From assembly GCA_949128115.1 (NCBI GenBank), contig OX421963.1, forward strand, positions 91,583,602-91,647,601: a stretch of 64,000 nt of DNA. Reading direction: 5' to 3'. Made by a program: the position numbers and the translations under genes. Under the pieces are notes generated by a model, which saw only the letters and a list, made by a program, of their open reading frames with translations, was not told where the DNA came from and ran no database searches. Shown in pieces: positions 1 to 10,832 of this stretch (positions are counted from its first letter, which is position 1; each line of letters begins with the position of its first letter). This DNA comes from Anaspis maculata (Eukaryota; Arthropoda; Insecta; Coleoptera; Scraptiidae).

Positions 1-745
1 CAATATAGAATGCATTGCAATCGTTACAAGGAATTTTATAAATTAGGCACGACTGATTATTCTTTTGTGTTTTGTCTTTCAATTGTGTATAAACAATGTT
101 AGTAGACTTTATGTTATAACATGCTAGTTGGTAATTATATTCATTGAAAATTTTGTTTATGTTGAATGAGATATTTGCAATATAGGGAAATTTTAGGTAT
201 GACAACTTTCTATTTTGTTGTGTTTTTATTTTTTGTTTTGTCCGGTTGAAAATTTGATTTATCAAGGAGTTTATGAATGATAACAAGGGTTACTCAGTTT
301 TATAATTTTACTGGTAAGACCTTCAATGATTGCTATTTTCATGTGGAAAGGGTGATACGAATGAAAGTTGAGTAACCTATTTGAATTGCAATTCTTAGTA
401 TACCAATTTGTCTTCAAGTGTCCCGCTAAGTCTCTAATAATCATGATGTCTAAGAATGGAATTTCTTTGTTTTTTCTAATTCCATGGTGAAATTGATTTT
501 ATTATGTACACCATTCAGTGGTTGTAACATATTGTCAACTTCTGATTCGGGTAATGCTATAATTGTATCATCCACGTATAACTTGAGTAAAGGTACTAAA
601 ATTTAATTTTGATGTTGCAGAACTAAGTATGATTTTCATAACTATATTGGCTAAAACTGGGCTTGCTGGGTTGTCCATGACTGTACCGTCTAACTATTTG
701 TAAAAATTGAAAATGAGTGAATTAATTAATCCATCATGATTCACA
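1..745 (-). mobile_element. Penelope-like element reverse transcriptase fragment (broken)
   Basis: The minus strand reads as the C-terminal half of a Penelope-type reverse transcriptase. Around 665-700 it has a DGTVMDNPASPVLANIVM stretch, matching the G-x-P-x-SP-x-LAN motif of the family. At 567-578 it has the catalytic YVDD. Farther on it has NFTMELE, PFLDIMI and NWYTKNCNSN, ending with an FHSYHP motif. These follow the usual Penelope order. An in-frame stop precedes the DGT motif and a frame change separates the two blocks, so it is a dead copy. The element continues past base 1. Penelope-like elements copy RNA into chromosomal ends or nicks; here only the fragment remains. Confidence 0.75.
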
Positions 746-865
746 AATTTCTATTTACATCGTTTTGAAGCCTTTACACATGTTATCTTTATTATTGTAT
801 TCCTTTTAGAAGGTGAGCTTCATTTTTATCCAATTTATTGTATATTTACCGTAGTTTTATTATAG

Positions 866-905
866 CCTTGATAAAGTCGGAATACCCCGACGAAACGTCG
901 GCAAT
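866..905 (+). ncRNA. degenerate hammerhead-ribozyme-like motif
   Basis: A TTGATAAA segment is followed by GTCGG, a short loop, CCGAC, then GAAAC and GTCGG. This is the order of a hammerhead core: conserved CUGAnGA, stem II, GAAA, stem III. Two core positions differ from consensus (C3 and G8), so activity is doubtful. Hammerheads are a known feature of Penelope-like element termini. This one lies just beyond the Penelope RT fragment but on the opposite strand. Confidence 0.4.
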
Positions 906-1540
906 CTAAAAAAGAATAAATCAACTTTGTCCAATAAACCCAAGAATATTATATACATAACATACCAAGGACGAGAGAAGAAATGAAAATAATTTTAGGT
1001 ATCAAATCAAGGTGATGCAAGTAACTAGTGCAGTGTTTGACCTTGACGATGAATTTCTGTTGAAAATAAGGCTGTTTAAACCAAGAGCATGAGCGCATAT
1101 AGGCATTCACACGTGTGCAAGTCGTTGCCTGGCGCCTAGTGAAGTTAGCAGGAGCTTCAATGTCCGTGAATTGGCTTTATCGAAGCTTTACGCAGTTTGC
1201 TTCAAGTGGAAATGCCAATACGACACACTCATTTGTAACGGAACCACAGAAAAAGAAACGTGGTAGTTGCACAAGTGTCAGTTTGAGCTACACAGGACGT
1301 TTATCTAGAGGTTCATGCAACGCTTTGTTGATGCGCTGGTGGAAAACTTTACCCACGACGGTTCAGGAACTCCGAGAAACCAGTCGTACGGAAACAAGTT
1401 TTGCTCTTTCAATAGCGCGATTAGCGCGATTGCAATCGCACGTTTCAGCTTCTACTCCGCATTGTGAGGGAGGCGCTTGCGTTGAGCGGCAGGGATATGA
1501 AACGGCAGTTTCCGTGAGATTGATTTCGTAGGATTTCGGT
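906..1540. other. no recognisable gene; spacer below the first exon
   Basis: The stretch begins with an AT-rich tail after the hammerhead-like motif. It then has a plus-strand open frame at about 1115-1531 with no recognisable domain. It lies directly 3' of the last lola exon, and I see no AATAAA on the minus strand there. I treat the open frame as chance. Confidence 0.4.
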
Positions 1541-1713
1541 TCACTTGTGCCGCCTCAGCATGTGCTTGACCATGTTCTGTTTCCATTTCGACACGTAAGG
1601 GCAGTACAGACAGTGAACGCTGGGCGCCTTGCCGCATTCCATCTTCAAGTGTGTCTTCAACGTCCACTTGTGGTTGTACTTGCGATCGCATTTGTGGCAG
1701 ACGTATCCAAAAT
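1541..1713 (-). CDS. lola: lola-type zinc-finger terminal exon 1 (most 3')
   Basis: This 56-residue C-terminus starts after a T-rich tract ending in GTAG. Finger 1 is C-X2-C-X12-H-X4-C beginning CHKCDRKYNHKW. The linker is GKAPSVH. Finger 2 begins CLYCPYVSKWKQ and closes with H-X4-H (HMLRRH), followed by one Lys and TGA. Its second finger resembles that of the exon at 59832-60094 (YASKWKQ...RRRH), at the opposite end of the array. No poly(A) signal is visible within 100 bases of the stop. Ligands of both zinc sites are intact, so I regard it as functional. Confidence 0.85.
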
Positions 1714-2101
1714 CTACAAAAAAAATCGTTATTACTTGAACACTTTTTGAACTTACAATGCCTTGCGTCGAACAAACACATGTGGAATTATGAGCAAAAG
1801 CTGCTGTCGAGCAGATTCGTTCTTTGAACGAACAATGTTCCTCGAACAAAAGTAAGCATTGCATGTCTGAACGTGTCAAAACTGGACTACATTTACATTA
1901 TCACCATCATTTCACTGGAATTGATAGTAAGATAACAGGCATACGCCCTCTAGAATTGTCAACTCACACCTTCTCACACACGTCACAGACAACACTGGTT
2001 CACTTTTCTGTCTTGTATAAAAAATCAACAACGACAATAGAAAACCATTAGTTAAGCTACACACGGTTTTTATTACGACAATACGACATTTGTCACATGA
2101 A

Positions 2102-2292
2102 TCACAGAAAGTTCTTAGAATCGTGCATCAGCCGTATATGCCTCAACAAAACGTGCTTGTAATTGAAGGCTTTCGGACACTGATCGCAGTGGAAAGTCGG
2201 TGGTCTTCCGCAAGCCATCCGCATGTGGTACTGCATGTTGTACTTGTTCAAGTAGGTTTTTCCGCAACGACTGCACTTGAAGCTTCTCTCGG
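2102..2292 (-). CDS. lola: lola-type zinc-finger terminal exon 2
   Basis: The exon follows a TTTTCAG acceptor and encodes 62 residues starting ERSFKCSRCGKTYLNK. Finger 1 is C2HC with H-X4-C (HMRMAC). Finger 2, CDQCPKAFNYKHVLLRH, is C2H2. The tail is MHDSKNFL then TGA. It is easy to miss because it contains no upstream ATG. The minus-strand AATAAA at 2069-2074 lies 28 bases below the stop. It is a near twin of the exon at 3084-3268: both have KAFNYKHVLLRHI, and the flanking introns are also duplicated, so the two arose by a recent segmental duplication of about 1 kb. Confidence 0.86.
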
Positions 2293-2542
2293 CTGAAAAA
2301 TAATACTTCAGTGTGATGCCAAAAGAAGAAGCAGGAACACCTTTTCGATTCAGTTTGTGTTATATCTAAATCAAACTCTGGGTTTGAGAGTTTTTTTGAA
2401 TCTGAAATCAGATCTTGGAAACGCCTGAACTCACCAGCAAGCTGCTTGAAATGGTTGTAACGTTTACTGATCGAGAGACGTTGAAAAGAGCTGTGCAATG
2501 ATACCGAACACGTTACGTTTTGCACACTTTTCACGTTTTCGA

Positions 2543-2584
2543 ACACTTGGCCGCCAGGTGTCTGTTTCGTCAGCAATTGTAGCA
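2543..2584 (-). repeat. CCHC zinc-knuckle relic
   Basis: Fourteen minus-strand codons keep the retroviral-type knuckle spacing C-X2-C-X4-H-X4-C (CYNC, then RHLAAKC), but codon 5 is a stop. It lies in the intron between two lola exons. The surrounding 300 bases recur around 2906-2947. Confidence 0.6.
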
Positions 2585-2905
2585 CTTGAGCTTTTCTGTT
2601 CAAACCATGGAGGAACACCTTTACAATTCATTTACATCTACATATTTGTGTTCTATCTGGACGACGTGCCATGGAATATGTAATTCCCATCATTGATGAA
2701 ATTTTTGATTGATTGATTGATTGATCATTTTAACCAAACTCTGAGTTTAAATTCTTTCTCAAGACTGAAGTCAAATTTTGGAAGCGCCTGAACTCACCAG
2801 CAAGTTGTTTGAAATGGTTGTAATGTTTACCAATCGAGCGATAATAAAAAGAGCTCTGCAGTGATACCAAACACGTTACGTTTCGCACACTTCTCACGTT
2901 TTCTA

Positions 2906-2947
2906 ACACTTGGCCGCCACATGGCTGTTTCGTCAGCAATGGTAGCA
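2906..2947 (-). repeat. CCHC zinc-knuckle relic
   Basis: The minus strand reads CYHC, stop, RNSHVAAKC, again with exact C-X2-C-X4-H-X4-C spacing and a stop at the fifth codon. It is the duplicate of the relic at 2543-2584 and marks the duplication of the whole intron segment. Confidence 0.6.
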
Positions 2948-3083
2948 CTTGAAATTTTTTGTTGATCTAGGTTTCTCTAGATAGCGGCTCAATTTGACGT
3001 CAATGAAAAACCACAGGTTGGGCTGAACATTATTTAATTCAACAACTTGACAAATAACTCCGAAGGATCACCAGATACAGTTC

Positions 3084-3268
3084 CTATGATCCACCGTGGT
3101 GGATCGACATGATGTGCCTCAATAAAACGTGCTTGTAATTGAACGCTTTCGGACACCGGTCGCAGTGAAACGAAGGGGGTTTGCCGCAGGCCCACCGCCT
3201 GTGGTACAGCAGGTTGTTCTTGTTCATGTAGGTTTTTCCGCAGCGATCGCACTTGAAGTTTCTCTCCG
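3084..3268 (-). CDS. lola: lola-type zinc-finger terminal exon 3
   Basis: Sixty residues beginning ERNFKCDRCGKTYMNK follow a TTTTCAG acceptor. Finger 1 closes with HRRWAC. The linker is GKPPSFH. Finger 2 CDRCPKAFNYKHVLLRH closes at HIMSIH. The exon then ends HGGS and TAG. The closest relative is the neighbouring exon 2102-2292. Divergence is concentrated at the first-finger helix (NNLLYHRRW versus YNMQYHMRM), where DNA contacts are expected. Only a variant ATTAAA is visible downstream, near 3032. Confidence 0.86.
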
Positions 3269-3529
3269 CTGAAAAATACTACTTCAGTATGAAGAGACAC
3301 AATTCCAACCTTTATGAAGGCCCCAAAAGCATCGATTCAATCTCTTGGCTTGGCTTTTCGAACTGACCAATTGGTTTCCAAGTTACGATTTTTGGAGATT
3401 CGCTTTGAAAGCAAAGCTCAAAACACCGTGGCTTGGCAACGAGTTGTCCAGAACGGAAGAAGTGCACACTGGAAGAGATTGAGAAGAGCTGATAGCAAAC
3501 ATGATTTGCACAATTTTCACTTTTAGACA

Positions 3530-3567
3530 CTTGGCCGCCAAGTGTCCATTTCACTAGCATTGTAGCA
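3530..3567 (-). repeat. frameshifted CCHC zinc-knuckle relic
   Basis: On the minus strand CYNASE is followed, after a one-base shift, by GHLAAKC. The second Cys is replaced by Ala. The adjacent sequence matches the introns holding the relics at 2543 and 2906. Confidence 0.5.
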
Positions 3568-3589
3568 TTTGACTATCTTTTCTTTTGCA

Positions 3590-4330
3590 ACCTTATAGTT
3601 TCTTTCCAAGAATTTATTTTGTTCATTATTGCTTTAAGTTTTCCACGAGGTACTTTTTCAGGAGTTCCATTATTCATATTCGTCTCAGACACTTCCGGTT
3701 TAGCAGATCAAGTTCGACTCCAGAGGTTAGTAGTGTCAAAATAAAAAAAAATGAATAAAGCAGGAAACACTTGCACAATAAACTTGCGGTAATAAAACCT
3801 GAAGAAACATTTATTCACATCAATACTGCCTAATACAGAAATTCGTACTAACAGTGCTACTAATACAGAAAGTGCTTCGAAACCATTGAGATTCTATTTA
3901 GTTTAATTCCCACGTAATCACAAGAACGAAAGACAAATGAACGGTGTTTTTTTTTCTCATCCTAGATTTTCACTAATATTTATTTACGATTCGCGTCAAA
4001 ATTAATGTTGAAACCCCAATTCGCCAACGAGATGTTCGAAACGAATGAAACTGCACACGAATTGAGAGAAAATAAAGGGAACTTGTCATTGACGCCGAGC
4101 ATGCCACTATTTGCGTACTTTTCACTTTCAAGCACTTTGCCGTTACGTGTCCATTTCATTCACAACTGCAGCGTTCGAACTTTTCTAGTTTTGGAACCTC
4201 CTAGCTTTTTTATCGAATAAGACTGGTCCTTTCGCTGTCCCTTAGGCTTTTCGAGATGCGTTTTCGAATCACTTGACCACTTCCGGTCAAACCTAGAATT
4301 AGAGCCGGAAATGCAGCGTTCGGTATTGTA
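3590..4330. other. intron without a recognisable gene
   Basis: AT-rich spacer. Around 4120-4175 the minus strand keeps a weak knuckle trace (CSCE, stop, NGHVTAKC). I see no finger-coding frame or RNA gene. Confidence 0.4.
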
Positions 4331-4351
4331 CGGTCGAAGAAAAAATTTGAA

Positions 4352-4527
4352 TTAGTGCTTGTGTCGCACGTGGCGCTCCAGGTTGCCGCGCCACTTCGAA
4401 GCGTAGCTGCAAAACGGGCACTTGTGCTGAGGCGTTTTCCCGCAGTCGTACTTCAGGTGCGAGTTAAGGTCGCCCTTGTAGCGGTAAACGCTGCCGCACT
4501 TGTAGCAAGGGAAGCGCTGGGCTAGAC
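4352..4527 (-). CDS. lola: lola-type zinc-finger terminal exon 4
   Basis: Fifty-seven residues follow a TTTTAG acceptor and begin LAQRFPCYKCGSVYRYKG. Finger 1 ends HLKYDC, an Asp variant of the usual EC. The linker is GKTPQHK. Finger 2 CPFCSYASKWRGNLERH ends HVRHKH, immediately followed by TAA, so there is no tail. Its closest relatives are 60582-60775 (YASKWKG, HDCGK) and 46562-46740 (RYDCGKTP), both tens of kilobases away. That suggests an old subfamily rather than a local duplicate. GC-rich third positions contrast with the AT-rich introns and support selection. Confidence 0.86.
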
Positions 4528-4529
4528 CT

Positions 4530-5190
4530 AAAACAGAAATATGTTAATAAGAATTGCCGCTACAATCAAGCTACTAGCACCAAAAAAAAACAGGCAGCTA
4601 AGGGGCGTGATTGCGAATTCGGAGGTCCAGTGTTCGGATCCCTGGAGTTACCAAATTACGGTTGACGCTACCATTACGTTCCCGTTGAACCAAATTCTAC
4701 CGTTCGATGTTGTAAAATGCTCTACAGTGGGAATTTCGTTTCACTATCGGAGCAGTCAAGCTATCAATAGCTTCGTCATGCAAAATGTTCACAATGAAGG
4801 CAGCGAAAGCAGTCAAGCTTTCGATTTATAGATTCGTAGAATCTCATGAAGGCGGGTAAGCTACCGCTTTGTAGTCTCATCATGAAGGACACTTACTATC
4901 GAAGCTGCCTCATCACGCTCAGCATCAAGGTCAGTCACTATCAAGGCAGCAGAGCTGCCGAATTGTAGCCTCACCATGAGGCACGCTGGCGCCCTCTTTC
5001 AACCATCTCTCGACTCAAAAACGCATCTGGTTCGATACTACTACTTGCATTTATCGATTTTTTTCGTCCATTTTTGCCGTGGATTGAAGGGGGGCGCATT
5101 GAAATTGTCAAAGAAACTCGAGGTTAATTTTTCAGTCTGTTTGGAGAGAATCGATTCACGGATGAGTTAGTTACCGGAATTGGCTCAAAT
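4530..5190. repeat. spacer with short imperfect GAAGGC/CTCATCATGAAG repeats
   Basis: Between about 4740 and 4985 short motifs such as CAGTCAAGCT and CTCATCATGAAGG recur with variable spacing. No convincing coding sequence is present. Confidence 0.35.
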
Positions 5191-5464
5191 GGCTCAAGTC
5201 AGGAAAACTCCACAATGTCCTATTTCAGAAATTCTTACGCAAAAAAAGTAGGTGAAGCTATCATCTTTCTGAATAACTTCGAGTGGGAGCGGGCACCTAA
5301 CATGAATTTTTTTATGGCTCGTCACAAGCCGAAAATTCTGCAGAAGGTTTTCAAACTTGTCAGTTTTGCAGCAAAAAATTTGAAAAAAATGAGAACAAAG
5401 GACTTGGAGCCAATTACACGGAGTATTGCATTCTTTATCATCAAAAAAAAAATTCAGTGAACAG

Positions 5465-5560
5465 GTCACATGGGACTGCGCATTGACTTGTAAACCGCCG
5501 ACGCCGCATGGAAAATTCCGTCGAGTGAAACCGCAGCTGAGTGGACGCTGCTCTTCTGCC
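5465..5560 (+). repeat. GC-rich interspersed repeat (CGACGCCGCATGG family)
   Basis: This segment, GGTCACATGGGACTGCGCAT followed by a GC-rich core, recurs at 7868-7990 and 9305-9420. It also occurs inverted at 40226-40345 and 63560-63640. It is sharply more GC-rich than its surroundings. The dispersed inverted copies suggest a short mobile element of unknown type. Confidence 0.5.
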
Positions 5561-6568
5561 AAGAGCTGAGCACCACGCTCTTCCTGCCATAGGGTGAAAA
5601 AAAATTGCAGAAGCTTTCTGGAATATTTGTATGAACCACTAGCATTTTCTAGTTTCCAAAGGGTAAGAGAGAGTGAGACCATCAAGTAAAATTGCCCCAG
5701 GAAAATAATTCAATCCGAGTATTATACAAGACTGAAGTTACGGTCGCCGGACCTAACCGGGTGCTGCAAGTGTTTTCGTTGTAGGAAAAAAAATTGGTCG
5801 AGTGAATATCACCACGCTTTATGAACATTATCAGCTTTTCGATTCGATTATTATTGTGCTTGAGTATGTTATTAAAATTACAAGGAATTGAAGCTGAGAA
5901 TTTGTTCAGATGATAAAAAGAATTGAACATTTGATTTGTTGTTGAAATTATGCGATTGCTTTGAACGTCGCTAAGAGTTCTGTTTCAACAATATAAACAA
6001 TTGAACAGTTAGTTTGAATTTGTCTCAGTAAAACATGAATGTACTTGCACTTCAATCAATAACTGTGTACAGGATGTTCACGTCAAGAGTTACCTACCCC
6101 CTTCCCACTAGCCGGCTTATCTCTGAACCAATTTTGAAAATAAAAACTGATTTTTGAAAGATTTTTGCTGAATTTTTCGAACTCCCCATGAAAATTTTCT
6201 AGGTTCATGATATACAGGGTGTCACAAAAAAATTATTCTGTTTTTATCACATTCGCATTCATTCAAATAATTAAATGGCTGCAGACTTTTGTCCTCAACA
6301 CAAATACACAGGGTGGTCCAGTTTCTGATACAATAATTTTGAGAGATGATAAAGAAACAAAAATGAAGAATACTTTCCCAAAAAAAATATTTAGAAGTGC
6401 CTAATAACAACAGAGATCTAGCCCTTCGAAGTAGGGAATAGAAAATCGTTTTTTCGACAAAACTTTCGAACCGTTCAATCAATTTTGTTCAAATTTGAAC
6501 CAAAGTTGACTTGAGCGAATCTCTATCGAACGATGATAACGCGTTTCATACAATGATCCAGGGGCGTA

Positions 6569-7562
6569 TACAGGGTGTTTCGCAATTACGGTTACGAACT
6601 TCTAGGGGAAATTCCCCATCAAAATATGTAACTTCGATGTCCTAAAATGCTTCGTTGAAAAGTTACAGGGTGTTCAAGTTGACTTTTTAAATCTGATTTT
6701 TTGACATAAGTTTTGAACCGCTCAACCGATTTTGTTCAAATCTTCACCAAAGTTAACTGAAATAAGTCTCTGTCGAATAATAGTAACGTGTTGAGAAAAA
6801 AGTTCAGGGGCGTAGATAATGGGGGGGTGTCCTCATATTTCCCCCCCTATATTTTTATACCCCTGGCTATTTTTCCAAATTGTTCCTATTTTTCGATTTT
6901 ACGCTTAATTTGGAAAAAAAGTTACTCTTGCAAAATTTTGATTAGAGGCTTCGTTTTTGAGATATCTGGGTTTGAAACTTTGGAAAACATCTCGAGATTG
7001 CCACTTTCAAAGGCCTAAAAATTAGAATAAAAAAACTCATGATTTCTCAGCAAAAATAGGTTCTCTAGAATTTGTAAGTTGATAAACCACTATTTTTTTC
7101 TGAGAAACAAGAAGTTTTCAGGAAAAAAAAAGAACTCATTGAAAGTGGCGATTTTGACATGTTTTCCAAAGTTTCAAACCAAAATTTTGAAACAGTAACT
7201 TTTTTTCTAAATTGGACGTGGAATCCAAAAATCAGAACAATTTTGAAAAATAGCTATGGGGGTGAAAAATAGGGGGGGAATATGAAGACACCCTCCATTA
7301 TCTACGCCCCTGAATCCTTTTTCCTAAACACGTTGCTATTTTTCGACAGCTATTCTGGTTAACTTTGTTCCAAATTTGAACAAAATCAGCTGAACGGTTC
7401 ACAAGTCATGTCAAAAAATCGATTTTAAAAAGTCAACTTGAACACCCTGTATCTTTTTAACGGAGCACTTTAGGACATCAAAGTTATATTTTTTCCTGGT
7501 CCATTTTTGATTGGAGAATCTCACCTGGGAGTTTGTAACCGTAATTGCGAAACATCCTGTAT
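6569..7562. mobile_element. fold-back / long-TIR non-autonomous element
   Basis: The segment starts TACAGGGTGTTTCGCAATTA and ends with the matching inverted sequence (TAATTGCGAAACATCCTGTA). The arms, about 450 bases each, are imperfect inverted copies meeting near 7060. They include paired motifs such as CAACTTGAACACCCTGTA and CAGGGGCGTAGATAATGG with their complements. The related segment at about 8988-9010 lacks it and reads straight through GGGGCGTATATAATAGGGGC, which gives a paralogous empty site and a TA target. No transposase is encoded. Confidence 0.75.
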
Positions 7563-7867
7563 AATGGGGGCACCCCTCTTCCAGTCCTCTAATTTTTACC
7601 CCTTTGGAAAAAAATTTGGGAGCGAAGATAACAGAAGGTACCCTCCCCTTCTTCCACTATTTTTCACCCCCCCGAAATTTGTTTGGAAATTGTTTCAATT
7701 TTTGAATTCCACGTTTATTTTAGAGAACAAAGTTACTCCTGCAAAATTTTGATTGGACGCTTCGTTTTGTTTTGTACCAAAAAATTTGAGAAAAATGATG
7801 AAAACAAAGAACTTGGGCCTATAACAAGGAAAATTGCATCCCTAATCATCCAAAAAAAAAATCATTG

Positions 7868-7990
7868 AACTGGTCACATGGGAATGTGCATTGACTTGTA
7901 AACCGCCGACGCCGCATGGAAAATTCCGCCGAGAGAAACCGTAGCTGAGTCGACGCTGCTCTTCAGACGAGAGCTGGGCACCGCGCTCCT
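7868..7990 (+). repeat. GC-rich interspersed repeat, second copy
   Basis: Same family as 5465-5560. The shared GTAAACCGCCGACGCCGCAT core is followed by a divergent CTGAGTCGACGCTGCTCTTC segment. It belongs to the second unit of the 5.2-9.9 kb block. Confidence 0.5.
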
Positions 7991-9304
7991 CCTGCCTACA
8001 GGGAAAAAAAGATCTGGTCAGAAGCTTTCTGGAATATTTGTATAAATCACTGGCATTTCCTAGTTTCCAGAGGGTGGGAAAGTAGGACTATAAGGCAAAA
8101 TTGTCCTAAGGAAATAGTTCAATCCTAGCAGTCCACAAGACTGAAGTGTACGGTCGTCGGACCTAACCGGGTGCTGCAAGTGTTTTCGTTGAAAGAACAC
8201 AATGGGTCGAGTGAGTATCACCACGCTTTATGAACATTATTGGCTTTTTGATTTGATTGATATTGTGCTTGAGTTTGTTATTGGAATTACTATGAATTCA
8301 AGCGAGGAATTTGTTTAGATAATACAAAGAATTGAACATTTGGTTTGTTGTTGAAATTATGCAATTACTCAGGGTTGAGAGTTCTGTTTGGATAATATGA
8401 ACAACTTAACAGTTAGTTTGAATCTATCTCAGTAAAAAAAAACAAGAAGGTACTTGCACTGAGAGTAACTTTATTCAATGACTGTGTACAGGATGCCACG
8501 TCAAGAATTACTCCCCCCCCCACTAGCTGACTTATCTCTGAACCATTAAAAAAAACAGATTCTTGAAGGATTTTTGCTGGATTTTTCAAACTTGCCCATG
8601 AGAAATTTCTAGATCCATAATATACAGGGTGTCACAAGAAAAATTTTGTTTCATCACATTCGCATTCATTCAAATAATTAAATGGATGCATACTTTTGTC
8701 CTCAATACAAATATACAGGATGGTTCAGTTTTTGATACATTAATTTTGAGAGATGATAAAGAAGCGAAGATAAAGGGTACTTTCCCAAGAATAAATTATT
8801 CTAGAAGTGTTAAGTCTAGAAGTTATTCTAGAATAACGGAAATATAGCCCTTCAAAGTTGGAAATGAAAAATCGTTTTTACAACATAACTTTTGAACCGT
8901 TTAACCGATTTTGTTCAAATTTAAACCAAAGTTAACTTGAGCGAATCTCTATCGAACGATGATAACGCGTTTTATAAAATAATCCAGGGGCGTATATAAT
9001 AGGGGCACCCCTATTCCAGCCCCTAATTTTTATCTTTTAGGGAAAAAAAATTTTGGCCGAAGATAACACAAGATACCCTCCCCTTTTCCACTATTTTTCA
9101 CCTCCCTGAATTTGTTTGGAAATAGTTTCGATTTTTGAATTCTTTGTTCATTTTAGAGAAAAAAGTTACTCTTGCAAAATTTTGATTGGACCTTTCATTT
9201 TGTTTTGTTTTGCACTGAAAAATTTGAAAACAAATGAGAACAAAGAACGTGGGGCCTATAACATGGAGTATTGCATCCTTCATCATCAATAAAAAATTCA
9301 TCGA

Positions 9305-9420
9305 GCTGGTCACATGGGACTGTGCATTGACTTGTAAACCGCCGACGCCGCATGGAAAATTAAGCCGAGAGAAACCGCAGCTAAGTCGACGCTGCTCTTT
9401 TTCTACCGAGAGCTGGGCAC
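9305..9420 (+). repeat. GC-rich interspersed repeat, third copy
   Basis: Third copy of the 5465-5560 family. It is shortened at its end (CTGGGCACCTCCTGCC) relative to the others. Confidence 0.5.
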
Positions 9421-9979
9421 CTCCTGCCTACAGGGTGAACAAGATTGTTTCATAAGCTTTCTGGAATATTTGTATAAATCACTAGCATTTTCTAGTTTCC
9501 AGAGGGTGGGAGAGTGGGACTATAAAGCAAAATTGCCCCAGGAAAATAGTTCAATCCGAGCAGTCCAGAAGAATGAAGTGTACGGTCATCTGACCTAACT
9601 GGGTGCTGCAAGTGTTTTCGTTTAAAAAAAAGCGAAATGGGTCATCACAAAGCTTCATAAACATTTTTGGCTTTTTGATTCTATTGATATTGTGCTCAAG
9701 TTTGTAATCGAAATTACTGGAATCGGTTGGCGATGTGTTCAGATAATACAAAGAATTGAACAAATGATTTGTTGTTGAAATTATGCGATTACTCTAGACA
9801 GGGCTAGGAGTTCTGTTTGAATGATATAAACAATTTGAACAGTTGCTTTGTTTGATCAGTAAACAACATAAACAAAGAGGTCAGGAAAGTAAAGAATATT
9901 TCATCTATTAAACACTTAAATCTATTGCTGAAAGGTGCGATAAGTATAAAAGTTAAGCATATTCAAATCAAGGCCGCGT

Positions 9980-10206
9980 CTACCAGCCGTCGTCGTCGTC
10001 CACGACAACAACGAAAGGGTTGTCCGAGCGCTTGTGCCTGCTCAGCAGGTGCTTCTTCAAGGCAAACTTGTACGAAAACGCCTTGTCGCAAATCGAACAC
10101 TGGAACGACTTCTCCTTGCCGCATTCGAACTTCAAGTGCTGGTTGAGCCCCCGCGAGTACTTGTAGGCCTTCTGGCATCGCACGCAAATGAAATTCTTGT
10201 CACCAC
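9980..10206 (-). CDS. lola: lola-type zinc-finger terminal exon 5
   Basis: A TTTTCTAG acceptor precedes 74 residues starting GGDKNFICVRCQKAYKYS. Finger 1 ends HLKFEC. The linker is GKEKSFQ. Finger 2 CSICDKAFSYKFALKKH ends HLLSRH. An unusual tail follows: KRSDNPF, four Val, four Asp, then GW and TAA. It arises from a GTC/GAC-type simple run in the DNA. The acidic end distinguishes this isoform from its neighbours and could alter partner binding. No clear poly(A) signal lies close to the stop. Confidence 0.86.
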
Positions 10207-10343
10207 CTAGAAAATACTGTATCAATACCACGAAACACATGCCGGTTCCGGTGAGAAAAAGAAGAATAACAGAAGAAAAAATAATGCTTGATTGAGTGTA
10301 TGAAAAAAACAAAAACTTGGTTGCGTCAGAAAATTATATTGTT

Positions 10344-10555
10344 TTAATACGTGACATTGGCGTTAATTTGTAAGTCGATGTTGTGCTTGGATTTGATGTG
10401 AACGGTCATGTGGTGCTTGCGCTTGGCCGAGTGTGCGCAGTACGGACACTGGAACGCGGGCGCTTTGCCGCACTCCAGCCGGATGTGGCTCTGCAAGTTC
10501 TGCTTGTACTTGTACGCCTTGCCGCAGGCGTTGCAGACGTACTGCTTGGCGAACT
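10344..10555 (-). CDS. lola: lola-type zinc-finger terminal exon 6
   Basis: The acceptor TTGCAG leads into FAKQYVCNACGKAYKYKQ. Finger 1 ends HIRLEC. The linker is GKAPAFQ. Finger 2 CPYCAHSAKRKHHMTVH ends HIKSKH. The tail NIDLQINANVTY is followed by TAA, 69 residues in all. Only 137 bases separate its stop from the acceptor of the exon at 9980, so the intervening terminator must be compact. A variant ATTAAA overlaps the stop codon itself. The whole exon is markedly GC-rich. Confidence 0.87.
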
Positions 10556-10832
10556 CTGCAACAGAAAAACGATCGTTTAGCGCACGCACGAAGTGTAAGT
10601 GGACACGAAACGAGACTCACACAAGTGCGGTGCTTAGTTCACGCGTGCTGCGCATGCTTGCGGTTGGACTTGGTGTAGTGCGCCTGCGCCTTGCCATCAA
10701 GTGCCGCTGCAGCTCTAGTATGACTTGTCGCAGCCGGTCGGGAAAGTTCACTTGCGTTTCCTTAACAGGTGCTCTACCAGAAATAAAACTCGCAAGTCAC
10801 GATATAACACTTATTTTATTGGTAACAGTGAG

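Larger units (their letters stand above)
5194..9860. repeat. segmental repeat block, three partial copies
   Basis: The same series of segments recurs. One segment contains CCGCCGACGCCGCATGGAAA (at about 5497, 7901 and 9340). An A/T-rich segment contains TTGTTGAAATTATGCGATT (about 5939, 8347 and 9771). A segment starting TGTACAGGATG follows (about 6069 and 8485) and is missing from the third copy. Copy 1 and copy 2 lie about 2.4 kb apart, copies 2 and 3 about 1.4 kb. The extra length of copy 1 is the fold-back element at 6569-7562. Open frames inside are short and unsupported. Confidence 0.65.

Noticed and set aside
2115..2618. Minus-strand open frame of 167 codons near the second exon
   Set aside because: It reads the finger exon out of frame and continues into intron; the real frame starts at the acceptor at 2292.
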